Made by a program: the position numbers and the translations under genes. Below are positions 1 to 6,941 of a stretch of 9,019 nucleotides of DNA, piece by piece. Below the pieces are notes generated by a model that saw nothing but the letters and a program-made list of their open reading frames with translations, ran no database searches and was not told the DNA's origin. The DNA is taken from contig JAUWRZ010000056.1 in NCBI GenBank assembly GCA_030610325.1, forward strand, positions 1 through 9,019, in the 5' to 3' direction. This stretch comes from Sulfurimonadaceae bacterium. GTDB lineage: Bacteria > Campylobacterota > Campylobacteria > Campylobacterales > Sulfurimonadaceae. The stretch's first letter is position 1. Each line of letters opens with the position of its first letter.

Positions 1-72
1 ACGGGGTCATGGGTTGACTTTTTTCTTACCAAGCTTGCGCAGGTCGAAAAAGGTAAAGCCTTGACCTCCTAA
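1..72 (+). CDS. 3' end of an upstream protein-coding gene (partial, unidentified)
   Basis: Frame 1 is open from the first base and ends at TAA (70-72), giving 23 residues, TGSWVDFFLTKLAQVEKGKA followed by LTS. The residues look like an amphipathic C-terminal helix, and the strand agrees with every other gene here, so this is probably the tail of a real gene cut by the window edge. It is too short to name. No clear terminator separates it from the next gene; the 92-base gap (73-164) holds only a weak 4-bp hairpin. The antisense reading is also briefly open but soon meets a stop, so the + reading is preferred. Confidence 0.45.
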   Translation, partial: TGSWVDFFLTKLAQVEKGKALTS

Positions 73-164
73 TGTCTATACGGTAAATAATGGAATCAAC
101 GATCTGAGAAGCCGAAAAGGCTATTCGTCTAAACACTACACAATCAAATACATAAGGAAAACCC

Positions 165-1037
165 ATGAGACTCTACTACTACGTCCACACCGGACATCGC
201 ATCGGCCTTGACCGTTTTCGTCGCGCGGCGGCGATCATCAATGCCTTAGGTGATATGGATATCACGCTGTTATCATCTGACTTTCGTATCGCTGCTCAGG
301 CCAGGGAGTTTGGCATAAAACGTGCCGTCGGTGTGGATGTCGTACGCAATATCCCCCATATAGCGAATCATGGTGATAAGATCATCTTTGACTCTGCCGA
401 ACTAAATCCTTCGATGCATGCTGATATGATCAGGTTCTTCTCAACGTTTATCCGTGTGAACGATGACCCTGATGATAAGAAGAGCCCCGATGAGTATCTG
501 CTAAACCCCTATGTAGAAGGTGAAGGTATCTGTAATGCTCTGGCAATAGATGACCGTTATTTTCAAGCTGCCGGCAGTGAGAAGACAATAGCTCTTGCGT
601 TCTATTTTGGTGATGATGATTATGAAGAGGACCTTCATAAGAACATGGAGATGTTCAAAGGGTATGAGATGGCGCTTCTGCTTGGTTTCTACTGGTTCCT
701 GGATTATGAGAAAAAACTGGAAGAGGCCTTTGGCGAGCAGTATGAGAACGAAGATTATGATGAGGTGATCACTCGTTCACAAGTCCTTGTCACAGCTTCG
801 CCGCAGGCAGCTTTGGAAAACCTTGCATCAGGAGGACGACCTATCTTCATCCAGCGTCCTGATTATGGAAGAGAGTTCATCCAGCTATTTGAAAACCTTA
901 AGATTCCTATCGTCGATGGTTATAATAGAACAGAATTGGGTAAACACTTAGACAATGTTTTGACATATGAGTATGATGAGCTTGCACAAACGGGAGAAAA
1001 CGTAACAGTCTTTCTGAAAAATACCTTAACTTTATAA
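165..1037 (+). CDS. conserved-looking hypothetical protein with a possible GT-B/PseG-like fold, upstream of petA
   Basis: I do not recognise this 290-residue protein with certainty. The ATG at 165 follows an AAGGAA ribosome site (154-159) by five bases. No signal peptide or membrane segment is visible, so it is probably cytoplasmic, and it is rich in Asp and Glu. The N-terminus (residues 7-28, HTGH, then an Arg-rich stretch and AAAIINALG) resembles the G-x-GH-x-x-R-x-x-x-LA loop of PseG/MurG-type sugar-nucleotide enzymes. Near residues 210-255, a VTASPQAALENLASGGRPIF segment followed by a conserved-looking Gln/Arg patch and KIPIVDG resembles their C-terminal nucleotide-binding half. The middle contains an acidic stretch (about residues 148-157) and a Tyr/Phe-rich helix (about 165-180). 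It ends 58 bases before petA on the same strand, so it may be co-transcribed with petABC. The GT-B assignment is inference; a glycosyltransferase or epimerase-like role is possible but unproven. Confidence 0.8.
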   Translation: MRLYYYVHTGHRIGLDRFRRAAAIINALGDMDITLLSSDFRIAAQAREFGIKRAVGVDVVRNIPHIANHGDKIIFDSAELNPSMHADMIRFFSTFIRVNDDPDDKKSPDEYLLNPYVEGEGICNALAIDDRYFQAAGSEKTIALAFYFGDDDYEEDLHKNMEMFKGYEMALLLGFYWFLDYEKKLEEAFGEQYENEDYDEVITRSQVLVTASPQAALENLASGGRPIFIQRPDYGREFIQLFENLKIPIVDGYNRTELGKHLDNVLTYEYDELAQTGENVTVFLKNTLTL

Positions 1038-1041
1038 GATA

Positions 1042-1055
1042 TTAAACCGCTTTAA
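1042..1055. promoter_or_regulatory. 14-bp palindrome, possible Crp/Fnr-family operator upstream of petA
   Basis: The sequence is TTAAA-CCGC-TTTAA, a perfect 5+4+5 inverted repeat. Its centre lies about 47 bases before the petA ATG. The geometry (two 5-base arms, four-base spacer) matches Fnr-type boxes (TTGAT-N4-ATCAA) and the NssR-type box known in Campylobacter (TTAAC-N4-GTTAA), but the arms match neither consensus exactly. A TAAAAT (1071-1076) could be the -10 of a petA promoter, which would put the palindrome around the -35 region. Binding by any regulator is inference. Confidence 0.25.
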
Positions 1056-1077
1056 ACTATCATTTGCAGGTAAAATT

Positions 1078-1089
1078 TCACTAAAGTGA
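1078..1089 (+). repeat. inverted repeat in the petA translation-initiation region
   Basis: TCACT-AA-AGTGA is a perfect inverted repeat ending six bases before the petA start. As RNA it could fold as a TCAC/GTGA stem with a TAAA loop. It occupies the place where a Shine-Dalgarno site would be expected, and petA has only a poor match there (AGTGAG). It could be a small translational control element, a protein-binding site, or chance. Confidence 0.25.
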
Positions 1090-1095
1090 GACGAA

Positions 1096-1620
1096 ATGGA
1101 AAATGAAAGTAGAAGAGGGTTTATGGGTAAAGCCTTCGGCGCCGTCTCAGGCGTTGGAGCTGTTGCATCACTGTATGCCATGAAAAGATCATGGGACCCA
1201 CTCCCAAGTGTAGCGGCAGCAGGCTTTACGAAAGTCGATCTGTCAGCAGCTGAGCCAAATGCATTGGTAGTGGAGAAATGGCGGGGTAAACCGATCTTTA
1301 TCCTTAAAAAGACACCAGAGATGGTAGCGGCACAGACAGAAGAGATGACAGCGCGTGACGTTATCGTGGGTGGTGAGAACTTCCTGATCGCTATCGGCCT
1401 CTGTACGCATCTGGGTTGTATCCCATCTTATAGAAAAGATTCGACAGATTTCTTATGTGCATGTCATGGAGGGAAGTTTGATTCAAGCGGTATCGATACA
1501 CAGCTTCCTCCTCCGAGTCCATTGGTCATCCCTCCGTTCAAGATCGACGGTACGACAGTCGTTTTGGGAGAAGAAGGCCCGGAATATGCAAAAATGAAAG
1601 AATCTGGCCTCATAGCCTAA
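1096..1620 (+). CDS. petA: ubiquinol/menaquinol-cytochrome c reductase Rieske iron-sulfur subunit
   Basis: This is the [2Fe-2S] Rieske subunit of the cytochrome bc1 complex, which takes one electron from quinol at the periplasmic Qo site and passes it to the cytochrome c subunit. It has 174 residues, normal for bacterial Rieske proteins. The N-terminus carries a twin-arginine motif (SRRGFM, residues 5-10) and a Gly/Ala-rich segment (11-28) that serves as the uncleaved membrane anchor in this family. Cluster box 1 is CTHLGC (ligands C103 and H105, disulfide C108). Box 2 is CACHGGKFD (C121 and H124 as ligands, C123 as disulfide partner), followed by the usual PPPSPL loop (138-143). Box 2 is atypical: Gly replaces the usual Ser and Phe replaces the usual Tyr, both of which donate hydrogen bonds to the cluster in high-potential Rieske proteins. 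The chosen ATG keeps the Tat motif; the next ATG (1123) would remove it. It is first in petABC, 13 bases before petB. Confidence 0.97.
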   Translation: MENESRRGFMGKAFGAVSGVGAVASLYAMKRSWDPLPSVAAAGFTKVDLSAAEPNALVVEKWRGKPIFILKKTPEMVAAQTEEMTARDVIVGGENFLIAIGLCTHLGCIPSYRKDSTDFLCACHGGKFDSSGIDTQLPPPSPLVIPPFKIDGTTVVLGEEGPEYAKMKESGLIA

Positions 1621-1633
1621 AAAGGAGCGGAGA

Positions 1634-2848
1634 ATGGCACATTTTGAAAAAGCAAACAGTCTGAACGAGTGGCTAGACCAGCGTTTAGCTGTCAACACGC
1701 TCAAGCGCGTGTTGCAGACAGAGTATTGGATCCCTAAGAACATCAACTTCTTGTGGGCGATGGGAATGGTCCTGGCGATCACTTTCGGTATCTTGTTGGT
1801 ATCAGGTATCTTCTTGTTGATGTATTATCAGCCAAACGTAGATACAGCATTTGACAGTGTCAACTACACTATCATGCGTGAAGTAGGGTTCGGTTGGTTA
1901 TGGCGTCATGTCCATGCAGTCGCAGCATCGGTCGTATTCCTTATTATCTACATCCATATGTTCACGGGTATCTATTACGGTTCATATAAAAAAGGGCGTG
2001 AGATCATCTGGATCTCGGGAATGCTTCTGTTCGTAGCGTTCTCTGCTGAAGCGTTTAGTGGTTATATGCTTCCTTGGGGACAGATGAGTTACTGGGCAGG
2101 TATGGTGATCACCAACCTCTTTAGTCTTGGTTCTCTTGAGTTTAACGGTCTTGTAGAGTGGATCCGTGGTGACTATGTCCCTGCGCAGGCATTCCTGACT
2201 CGTTTCTTTATGCTGCATGTCCTGTTGATCCCTCTGGCGATCATAGCGCTTATCGGTATTCACTTTGGAGCACTTCGTCTTCCACACGTAAATAACCAAG
2301 ATGGTGAAGAGTTCGATTACGATGTCGAAGCTGAGAAGTACAAAGCTGGCGACAAGAAAAACTCAAAAGTCATCGCATTCGCTAACGACTTCCTGAGTAA
2401 AGATATGTTCGTTGTGGCTGTCTACCTGGTCTTCTTCTTCTATCTGGTGTTCTGGAACTACAGTTTCGCGATGGACCCGGTAAACTTTGACCCGGCTGAT
2501 GGTCTTAAGACACCGGCACACATCTACCCTGAGTGGTATTTCCTCTGGAGTTATGAGATCTTGCGTCCATTCTCTAAAGATATCGGTCTCATAGCCTTTG
2601 GTTTTGCTCAGGTGATCTTTGTGTTCCTTCCATTCCTGGATAGAAGCCCGAACGCAGTCCCTGCAAGCCGCCGTGGTCTCTTCTTTATCTGGTTCTGGTT
2701 GCTGCTGATCGATATGATCGCACTGACTGCGATGGGTAAACTGCCACCGGAAGGTATTTATAGTACTATCGGTTTTGTATCGGCTGTTGTCTTCATCTTG
2801 TTATGGATAGCGCTGCCGATCATAACTAAGTTTGAAAAAAAAGTGTAA
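1634..2848 (+). CDS. petB: cytochrome bc1 complex, cytochrome b subunit (unsplit)
   Basis: This is the dihaem membrane core of the bc1 complex, carrying the Qo and Qi quinone sites. At 404 residues it contains both the four-helix haem domain and the C-terminal helices that are separate proteins in b6f complexes, so it is full length. Haem ligands are visible on helix B (H94 in RHVHA, H108 in YIHMF, 14 apart) and helix D (H195 in FMLHVL, H210 in IGIHFG, 15 apart). The Qo-site signature PEWY is at 299-302 in HIYPEWYFLWSYEILRPFS. The conserved GYMLPWGQMSYWAG (143-156) lies after helix C. A hydrophilic Asp/Glu/Lys-rich loop (about 221-245) joins the two halves. The ATG at 1634 follows AAAGGAG (1621-1627) by six bases. 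The stop is nine bases before petC, and the petC ribosome site overlaps the stop codon, suggesting translational coupling. Confidence 0.97.
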   Translation: MAHFEKANSLNEWLDQRLAVNTLKRVLQTEYWIPKNINFLWAMGMVLAITFGILLVSGIFLLMYYQPNVDTAFDSVNYTIMREVGFGWLWRHVHAVAASVVFLIIYIHMFTGIYYGSYKKGREIIWISGMLLFVAFSAEAFSGYMLPWGQMSYWAGMVITNLFSLGSLEFNGLVEWIRGDYVPAQAFLTRFFMLHVLLIPLAIIALIGIHFGALRLPHVNNQDGEEFDYDVEAEKYKAGDKKNSKVIAFANDFLSKDMFVVAVYLVFFFYLVFWNYSFAMDPVNFDPADGLKTPAHIYPEWYFLWSYEILRPFSKDIGLIAFGFAQVIFVFLPFLDRSPNAVPASRRGLFFIWFWLLLIDMIALTAMGKLPPEGIYSTIGFVSAVVFILLWIALPIITKFEKKV

Positions 2849-2857
2849 GGAGATAAG

Positions 2858-3799
2858 ATGAAAGAATTTAAGATCCTGGCAGTAGTCGTTTTCTTTTCAC
2901 TGGTCACATACTGGTTAGTCGAGCCTCTGGCTCACTCAATACTGCATAAGCATGTTGATAGTAACCACTTCACCTATGCAGACCTTCCTGCATTGGAGAA
3001 GACAGGTGACGTAGCTAATGGTAAAGAGCTTGTCATGGGCGCAGGTGCCTGTACAGGTTGTCACTCTCTTGAGGCTGCAGGTATTGCAGCAAGTATGGAC
3101 GCTGTCACAGCAGCTTCCTCTTATGGTGTCAACCCACCTGACCTTAGTGCGGTCGGTGCGATCTATGACGATAAGTTTCTTGCGGCGCTTATCAAAGACC
3201 CGGCAAGTGCATTAAACGTCTCGCATAAGTTTGATCCGGCATCTGGCAAGATGCACCCTATGACACAGTTCTATGGAGCAGGTGGTGATATGGATCAGGA
3301 AGTGGCAGATATGGTCGCTTACTTTAAGTCTATTGCACCTAAAGCAGAAGAGGTCACTCCGGCGATCGCTTATGAGAACGCTTGTGGACGTTGTCATGCT
3401 GTTAAATATGAGAGTTGGACACAGATCGGTGAGAAGCCTACGTTCAAGTTCAAAAAGGATGAGTACCGCTTTGATGCCAATGTCCTTGAATATCAAGAGC
3501 ACTTGACTAAGTACATGGGTGCACTTCCACCGGATCTCTCAATGTATTACCGCTCACGTAATGTCCATTTCCTTGAGACGTTCATCGAAGACCCACAGTC
3601 TCACCTTGCGGGTACAGCGATGCCACGTGTAGGTGTGAATGCTGAGAGTGCTGAGAAGATCGTCGAGTATCTTGCTGATTCGGCAGACACTTTACGTGAA
3701 GATCGTGAAAGTGTTGGGATAAAGGTCATGATCTTTATGCTTATCTTCACTATCTTTGCTTATCTCTGGAAACGTGAGATCTGGAAAGACCTTCACTAA
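2858..3799 (+). CDS. petC: cytochrome bc1 complex, membrane-anchored dihaem cytochrome c subunit
   Basis: This takes the place of cytochrome c1: it receives electrons from the Rieske cluster and passes them to periplasmic cytochromes c. The 313 residues contain two c-type haem sites, CTGCH (65-69) and CGRCH (176-180). Plausible axial methionines are M135 (KMHPMTQF) for the first and M255 (GTAMPRVG) for the second. Hydrophobic helices at about 5-25 and 287-303 anchor both ends, leaving the two haem domains in the periplasm. The C-terminal helix with a short charged tail (KREIWKDLH) resembles the cytochrome c1 anchor. A dihaem, c4-like third subunit is characteristic of Campylobacterota bc1 complexes, in contrast to the monohaem c1 of other proteobacteria. 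The ATG at 2858 follows AAGGAG (2847-2852) by five bases. It is the last gene of petABC; a hairpin terminator lies about 50 bases downstream. Confidence 0.95.
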   Translation: MKEFKILAVVVFFSLVTYWLVEPLAHSILHKHVDSNHFTYADLPALEKTGDVANGKELVMGAGACTGCHSLEAAGIAASMDAVTAASSYGVNPPDLSAVGAIYDDKFLAALIKDPASALNVSHKFDPASGKMHPMTQFYGAGGDMDQEVADMVAYFKSIAPKAEEVTPAIAYENACGRCHAVKYESWTQIGEKPTFKFKKDEYRFDANVLEYQEHLTKYMGALPPDLSMYYRSRNVHFLETFIEDPQSHLAGTAMPRVGVNAESAEKIVEYLADSADTLREDRESVGIKVMIFMLIFTIFAYLWKREIWKDLH

Positions 3800-3847
3800 C
3801 GAGAAATACGTTTACTATCAGTTTAGCCTTGCGCTGATCTGACTTAC

Positions 3848-3875
3848 AAGAGCCTCTCTCCCTGAGAGGCCTCTT
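3848..3875 (+). terminator. hairpin terminator downstream of petC
   Basis: Arms AAGAG-CCTCTC (3848-3858) and GAGAGG-C-CTCTT (3864-3875) pair over 11 bp around the loop TCCCT, with one bulged C at 3870. The stem ends in TT and is followed by AATATCTACTCCCTTT, which is T-containing but not a clean T-run, so termination may be partial or assisted. The site, 48 bases after the petC stop and before an AT-rich promoter-like region, fits the end of the pet transcript. A second weak repeat (ATCAG 3817-3821 with CTGAT 3834-3838) lies just upstream. Confidence 0.7.
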
Positions 3876-4089
3876 AATATCTACTCCCTTTAACACAATA
3901 CCTTGCTAGTCACCTATGTTTATTTATATTAATTATATGTTTTCAATATAACATCATCCTATATGTATAATAACGAAACAAAAATATGCAGTTTGTCTAA
4001 ATATGGCCTCGATTAAAGATAGTTCATCTCCCTGAGGGATATAATCATTCTGTATTGCTATTCATAACTAAATTCATTTAGTTTGTCTT
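3876..4089 (+). promoter_or_regulatory. AT-rich intergenic region with the probable nap promoter
   Basis: No gene is visible between petC and napA (3800-4101). After the terminator the stretch becomes strongly AT-rich. Two exact TATAAT hexamers occur on the + strand, at 3966-3971 and 4040-4045; the second is 56 bases before the napA start and is the better-placed -10 candidate. Neither has a convincing TTGACA at the right spacing, which is usual for Campylobacterota sigma-70 promoters. Other structure includes an inverted repeat ATGTT-N8-AACAT (3937-3954), a small one TCCC-TGA-GGGA (4029-4039) touching the second TATAAT, and a direct repeat AGTTTGTCTAA / AGTTTGTCTTAA (3990-4000 and 4080-4091). 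No exact NssR or Fnr box was found. The location of the transcription start is inference. Confidence 0.5.
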
Positions 4090-4096
4090 AAGGAGG
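4090..4096 (+). promoter_or_regulatory. strong ribosome binding site of napA
   Basis: AAGGAGG lies five bases before the ATG at 4102. It supports that codon over the second in-frame ATG at 4108, which would be eleven bases away. It is the strongest ribosome site in the window. Confidence 0.85.
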
Positions 4097-4101
4097 TTGT
4101 T

Positions 4102-6915
4102 ATGGCAATGGAACGAAGGGATTTTCTAAAATCGGCTGCGGCTGCATCGGCGGCGAGCGCGATTGGAATGAGCATTCCGACTGAGGCGCAAGCCAAGGCG
4201 GATGCGGCACAGTCTGACTGGCGCTGGGATAAGGCGGCATGTCGTTTCTGTGGAACGGGATGTGGGATCATGCTCGCAACGAAAGATGAACGTATCGTTG
4301 CGGTCAAAGGTGACCCTGCTGCACCTGTTAATCGTGGTCTGAACTGTATCAAGGGATACTTCAATGCGAAGATCATGTATGGAGCTGACCGTCTGACTCA
4401 GCCACTGCTGCGAATGAACAGTAAGGGTGAGTTTGACAAAAAAGGTAAATTTGCTCCAGTAAGCTGGGAACGTGCTTTTGATGAGATGGAAGTCAACATC
4501 AAAAAAGCGCTTAAAGCAAGTGGACCAGAAGGTGTCGGTGTATTTGCTTCGGGCCAATATACAGTCATGGAAGGTTATGCTGCCCAGAAGATGATGAAGG
4601 GTGGGTTCAGGTCCAATGCGATCGATCCAAATGCACGTCACTGTATGGCATCAGCGGTCGTCGGTTTCTACCAGACATTTGGTATTGATGAGCCATCAGG
4701 CTGTTATGATGATATCGAACTGACAGATACTATCGTATCTTGGGGTTCAAACATGGCAGAGATGCACCCTATTCTCTGGTCACGTGTCACAGATAGAAAG
4801 CTGACAGATCCAGATCGTGTTAAAGTGATCAATATGTCGACTTATCGTCACCGTACATCTGACCTTGCGGATATTGAGATCATCTTCTCACCAAATACCG
4901 ACCTTGCTCTGTGGAACTACATCGCAAGAGAGATCGTCTATAACAATCCTGAGTCAATTGACTGGGACTTTGTCAAAAAACATATCATCTTTGCTTCACA
5001 GCCGGTAAATATCGGTTATGGTCTGAGAAGAGCTGGTGAGAAATCTTTAAAAGATGGTAAATATACTGCCTTAGAGATGGAGACCATCGACAAAGAGATG
5101 CAAAAAGTAGTCTCGGAGAAAGAAGCGCCAGCACTACAGCCGTTTGGTTATAAAGCTGGCGATGTCATGAAGAACAATCCGGGTAGTCTTGCACACTGGG
5201 AGATAGAATTCGATGAGTATAAGAAGTTCCTTGACCCTTATACCCTTGATTATGTTGCAGAGATCTCCAAAGGTGACCCTAACGAGAGTATAGAGAGCTT
5301 TCAAGCAAAACTGCAGACATTAGCTGACCTCTACATCGAAAAAGGGAGAAAAGTCGTATCTTTCTGGACTATGGGTATGAATCAACATACACGTGGTACA
5401 TGGGTCAACACACTCTCTTATAATGTTCACTTCCTGTTGAACAAGCAAGCTCGTCCAGGTTCAGGTGCGTTCTCACTGACTGGTCAGCCTTCTGCTTGTG
5501 GTACAGCTCGTGAAGTCGGTACGTTCTGTCACCGTCTGCCTGCAGACATGATGGTCAAAAACCCTAAACACCGCGCGATCACTGAGAAAGCATGGAAGAT
5601 CCCTGATGGTACACTGAACCCAGTCGGTAATCAGCACATCATGAAGATCCACCGTGATATCGAAGATGGTGTCGTGAAGTTTGCATGGGTCAATGTATGT
5701 AACCCTTATCAGGATACTGCGTCAGCAAGTCACTGGATCAAAGCAGCTCGTGAGATGGATAACTTCATCGTCACCTCTGATGGTTATCCGGGTATTTCGG
5801 CTAAAGTCTCTGACCTTATCCTTCCAAGTGCGATGATCTACGAGAAGTGGGGCGCATACGGAAATGCTGAGCGACGTACACAGCACTGGCGTCAGCAGGT
5901 ACTGCCTGTAGGTGATGCTATGTCTGATACATGGCAGTGGATAGAGCTTTCAAAACGTTTTACTGTTAAAGATGTATGGGGTGAGCAGCCGTTACGTGGT
6001 AACAAGAAGCTTCCTGATGTAATAGCAAAAGCAAAAGCGATGGGTTATAACGAAGATACGACTATGTACGAGATCCTCTTTGCCAATGAGCGTGCCAAGT
6101 CTTACAAAGTCGATCTTAATGATGATATCCAGGCTGGTTATGATGACTCAGAGAGTCGTGGTGACAGTCGTAATGTCGTCGGTTCTGATGGTAAAGTCTT
6201 TAAAGGTTATGGTTTCTTCATCCATAAATACCTGTTTGAAGAGTATGCAGACTTCGGTAGAGGCCATGCACATGACCTTGCACCATTTGATGTCTACCAT
6301 AAAGTACGTGGTCTTAAGTGGCCAGTCGTCGATGGTAAAGAGACTCAGTGGCGTTTCAATGTCAAATACGATCCGTATGCGGCAAAAGCGAACAAAGACG
6401 CTGGTACCAATAACTCTCACGCGTTCTATGGTAAGTTAGCAAAAGCACTTCCACATGGTGACCTTAAAGGTGTCAAAGACCCTGCGAAGAAGAGTCTTGC
6501 GAACAAAGCGAAAATATTTGCCCGTCCGTACATGGATCCTCCAGAGATGCCAGATAAGGCGTATCCACTATGGTTATCTACCGGTCGTGTGCTTGAGCAC
6601 TGGCACTCTGGTACGATGACTATGCGTGTACCTGAGCTGTATCGTGCAGTTCCGGAAGCACTCTGTTATATGCACCCTGCTGATGCTAAAGGCCTTGGTC
6701 TTAAGCGTGGTGATCTGGCATGGGTCGACTCCCGTCGTGGACAGGTCAAAGCCCGTGTCGAGACACGTGGACGTAACAGACCACCTCAAGGACTGGTATT
6801 CGTACCTTGGTTCGATGAGAAAGTCTTTATCAATAAAGTCTGCCTGGATGCTACATGTCCACAGTCTAAACAGACTGACTTTAAAAAATGTGCCGTTAAA
6901 GTCACAAAAGTCTAG
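4102..6915 (+). CDS. napA: periplasmic nitrate reductase, catalytic molybdoprotein subunit
   Basis: NapA reduces nitrate to nitrite in the periplasm using a bis-MGD molybdenum centre and one [4Fe-4S] cluster, with electrons from NapB. The Tat signal is ERRDFLK (residues 4-10), followed by an Ala-rich segment and a likely AQA cleavage site (29-31). The cluster ligands are C47, C50, C54 and C82 (CRFCGTGC, then LNCIKGYF), with K84 as the conserved Lys between cluster and pterin. C181 in [15 protein letters not shown] is the expected Mo ligand. The [15 protein letters not shown] block (about 465-480) and the C-terminal [20 protein letters not shown] block (about 828-847) are NapA signatures. At 937 residues it is about 100 longer than enterobacterial NapA, as in Campylobacterota; much of the difference seems to lie in charged inserts, for example around 330-400 and 670-800. 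It ends in tandem stops TAG TAA. It is first in the operon, 26 bases before napG. Confidence 0.98.
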   Translation: MAMERRDFLKSAAAASAASAIGMSIPTEAQAKADAAQSDWRWDKAACRFCGTGCGIMLATKDERIVAVKGDPAAPVNRGLNCIKGYFNAKIMYGADRLTQPLLRMNSKGEFDKKGKFAPVSWERAFDEMEVNIKKALKASGPEGVGVFASGQYTVMEGYAAQKMMKGGFRSNAIDPNARHCMASAVVGFYQTFGIDEPSGCYDDIELTDTIVSWGSNMAEMHPILWSRVTDRKLTDPDRVKVINMSTYRHRTSDLADIEIIFSPNTDLALWNYIAREIVYNNPESIDWDFVKKHIIFASQPVNIGYGLRRAGEKSLKDGKYTALEMETIDKEMQKVVSEKEAPALQPFGYKAGDVMKNNPGSLAHWEIEFDEYKKFLDPYTLDYVAEISKGDPNESIESFQAKLQTLADLYIEKGRKVVSFWTMGMNQHTRGTWVNTLSYNVHFLLNKQARPGSGAFSLTGQPSACGTAREVGTFCHRLPADMMVKNPKHRAITEKAWKIPDGTLNPVGNQHIMKIHRDIEDGVVKFAWVNVCNPYQDTASASHWIKAAREMDNFIVTSDGYPGISAKVSDLILPSAMIYEKWGAYGNAERRTQHWRQQVLPVGDAMSDTWQWIELSKRFTVKDVWGEQPLRGNKKLPDVIAKAKAMGYNEDTTMYEILFANERAKSYKVDLNDDIQAGYDDSESRGDSRNVVGSDGKVFKGYGFFIHKYLFEEYADFGRGHAHDLAPFDVYHKVRGLKWPVVDGKETQWRFNVKYDPYAAKANKDAGTNNSHAFYGKLAKALPHGDLKGVKDPAKKSLANKAKIFARPYMDPPEMPDKAYPLWLSTGRVLEHWHSGTMTMRVPELYRAVPEALCYMHPADAKGLGLKRGDLAWVDSRRGQVKARVETRGRNRPPQGLVFVPWFDEKVFINKVCLDATCPQSKQTDFKKCAVKVTKV

Positions 6916-6941
6916 TAACGACATAGAAATAAGAAAAAGAG

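Noticed and set aside
1..70. Minus-strand reading of the left edge, including an AGGAGG (65-70 as complement)
   Set aside because: No start codon lies at a suitable distance, and the open stretches are short or end at stops. The + frame ending at 72 agrees with the gene direction.
110..122. Small hairpin AGCC-GAAAA-GGCT before the first complete gene
   Set aside because: Only four base pairs and no T-run; too weak to call a terminator or riboswitch.
1483..1782. Minus-strand open frame of 99 codons across the petA-petB junction
   Set aside because: It lies antisense to two certain genes, has no ribosome site, and its product has no recognisable features.
3889..3902. Possible NssR-type box beginning TTAAC
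   Set aside because: The second half (expected GTTAA after four bases) is absent; here it reads TACCT.
4126..4641. Minus-strand open frame of 171 codons inside napA
   Set aside because: It is fully antisense to the Tat signal, Fe-S and Mo-ligand regions of napA and has a composition typical of a shadow frame.
6080..6439. Plus-strand +1-type frame of 119 codons inside napA
   Set aside because: Its low-complexity Met/Val/Ser-rich translation is an out-of-frame reading of napA, whose own frame is intact here.
4102..6915. Possibility that napA is another molybdoenzyme (formate dehydrogenase or assimilatory nitrate reductase)
   Set aside because: The Mo ligand is Cys in the NapA context [10 protein letters not shown], a Tat signal is present, and napG, napH and napB follow.
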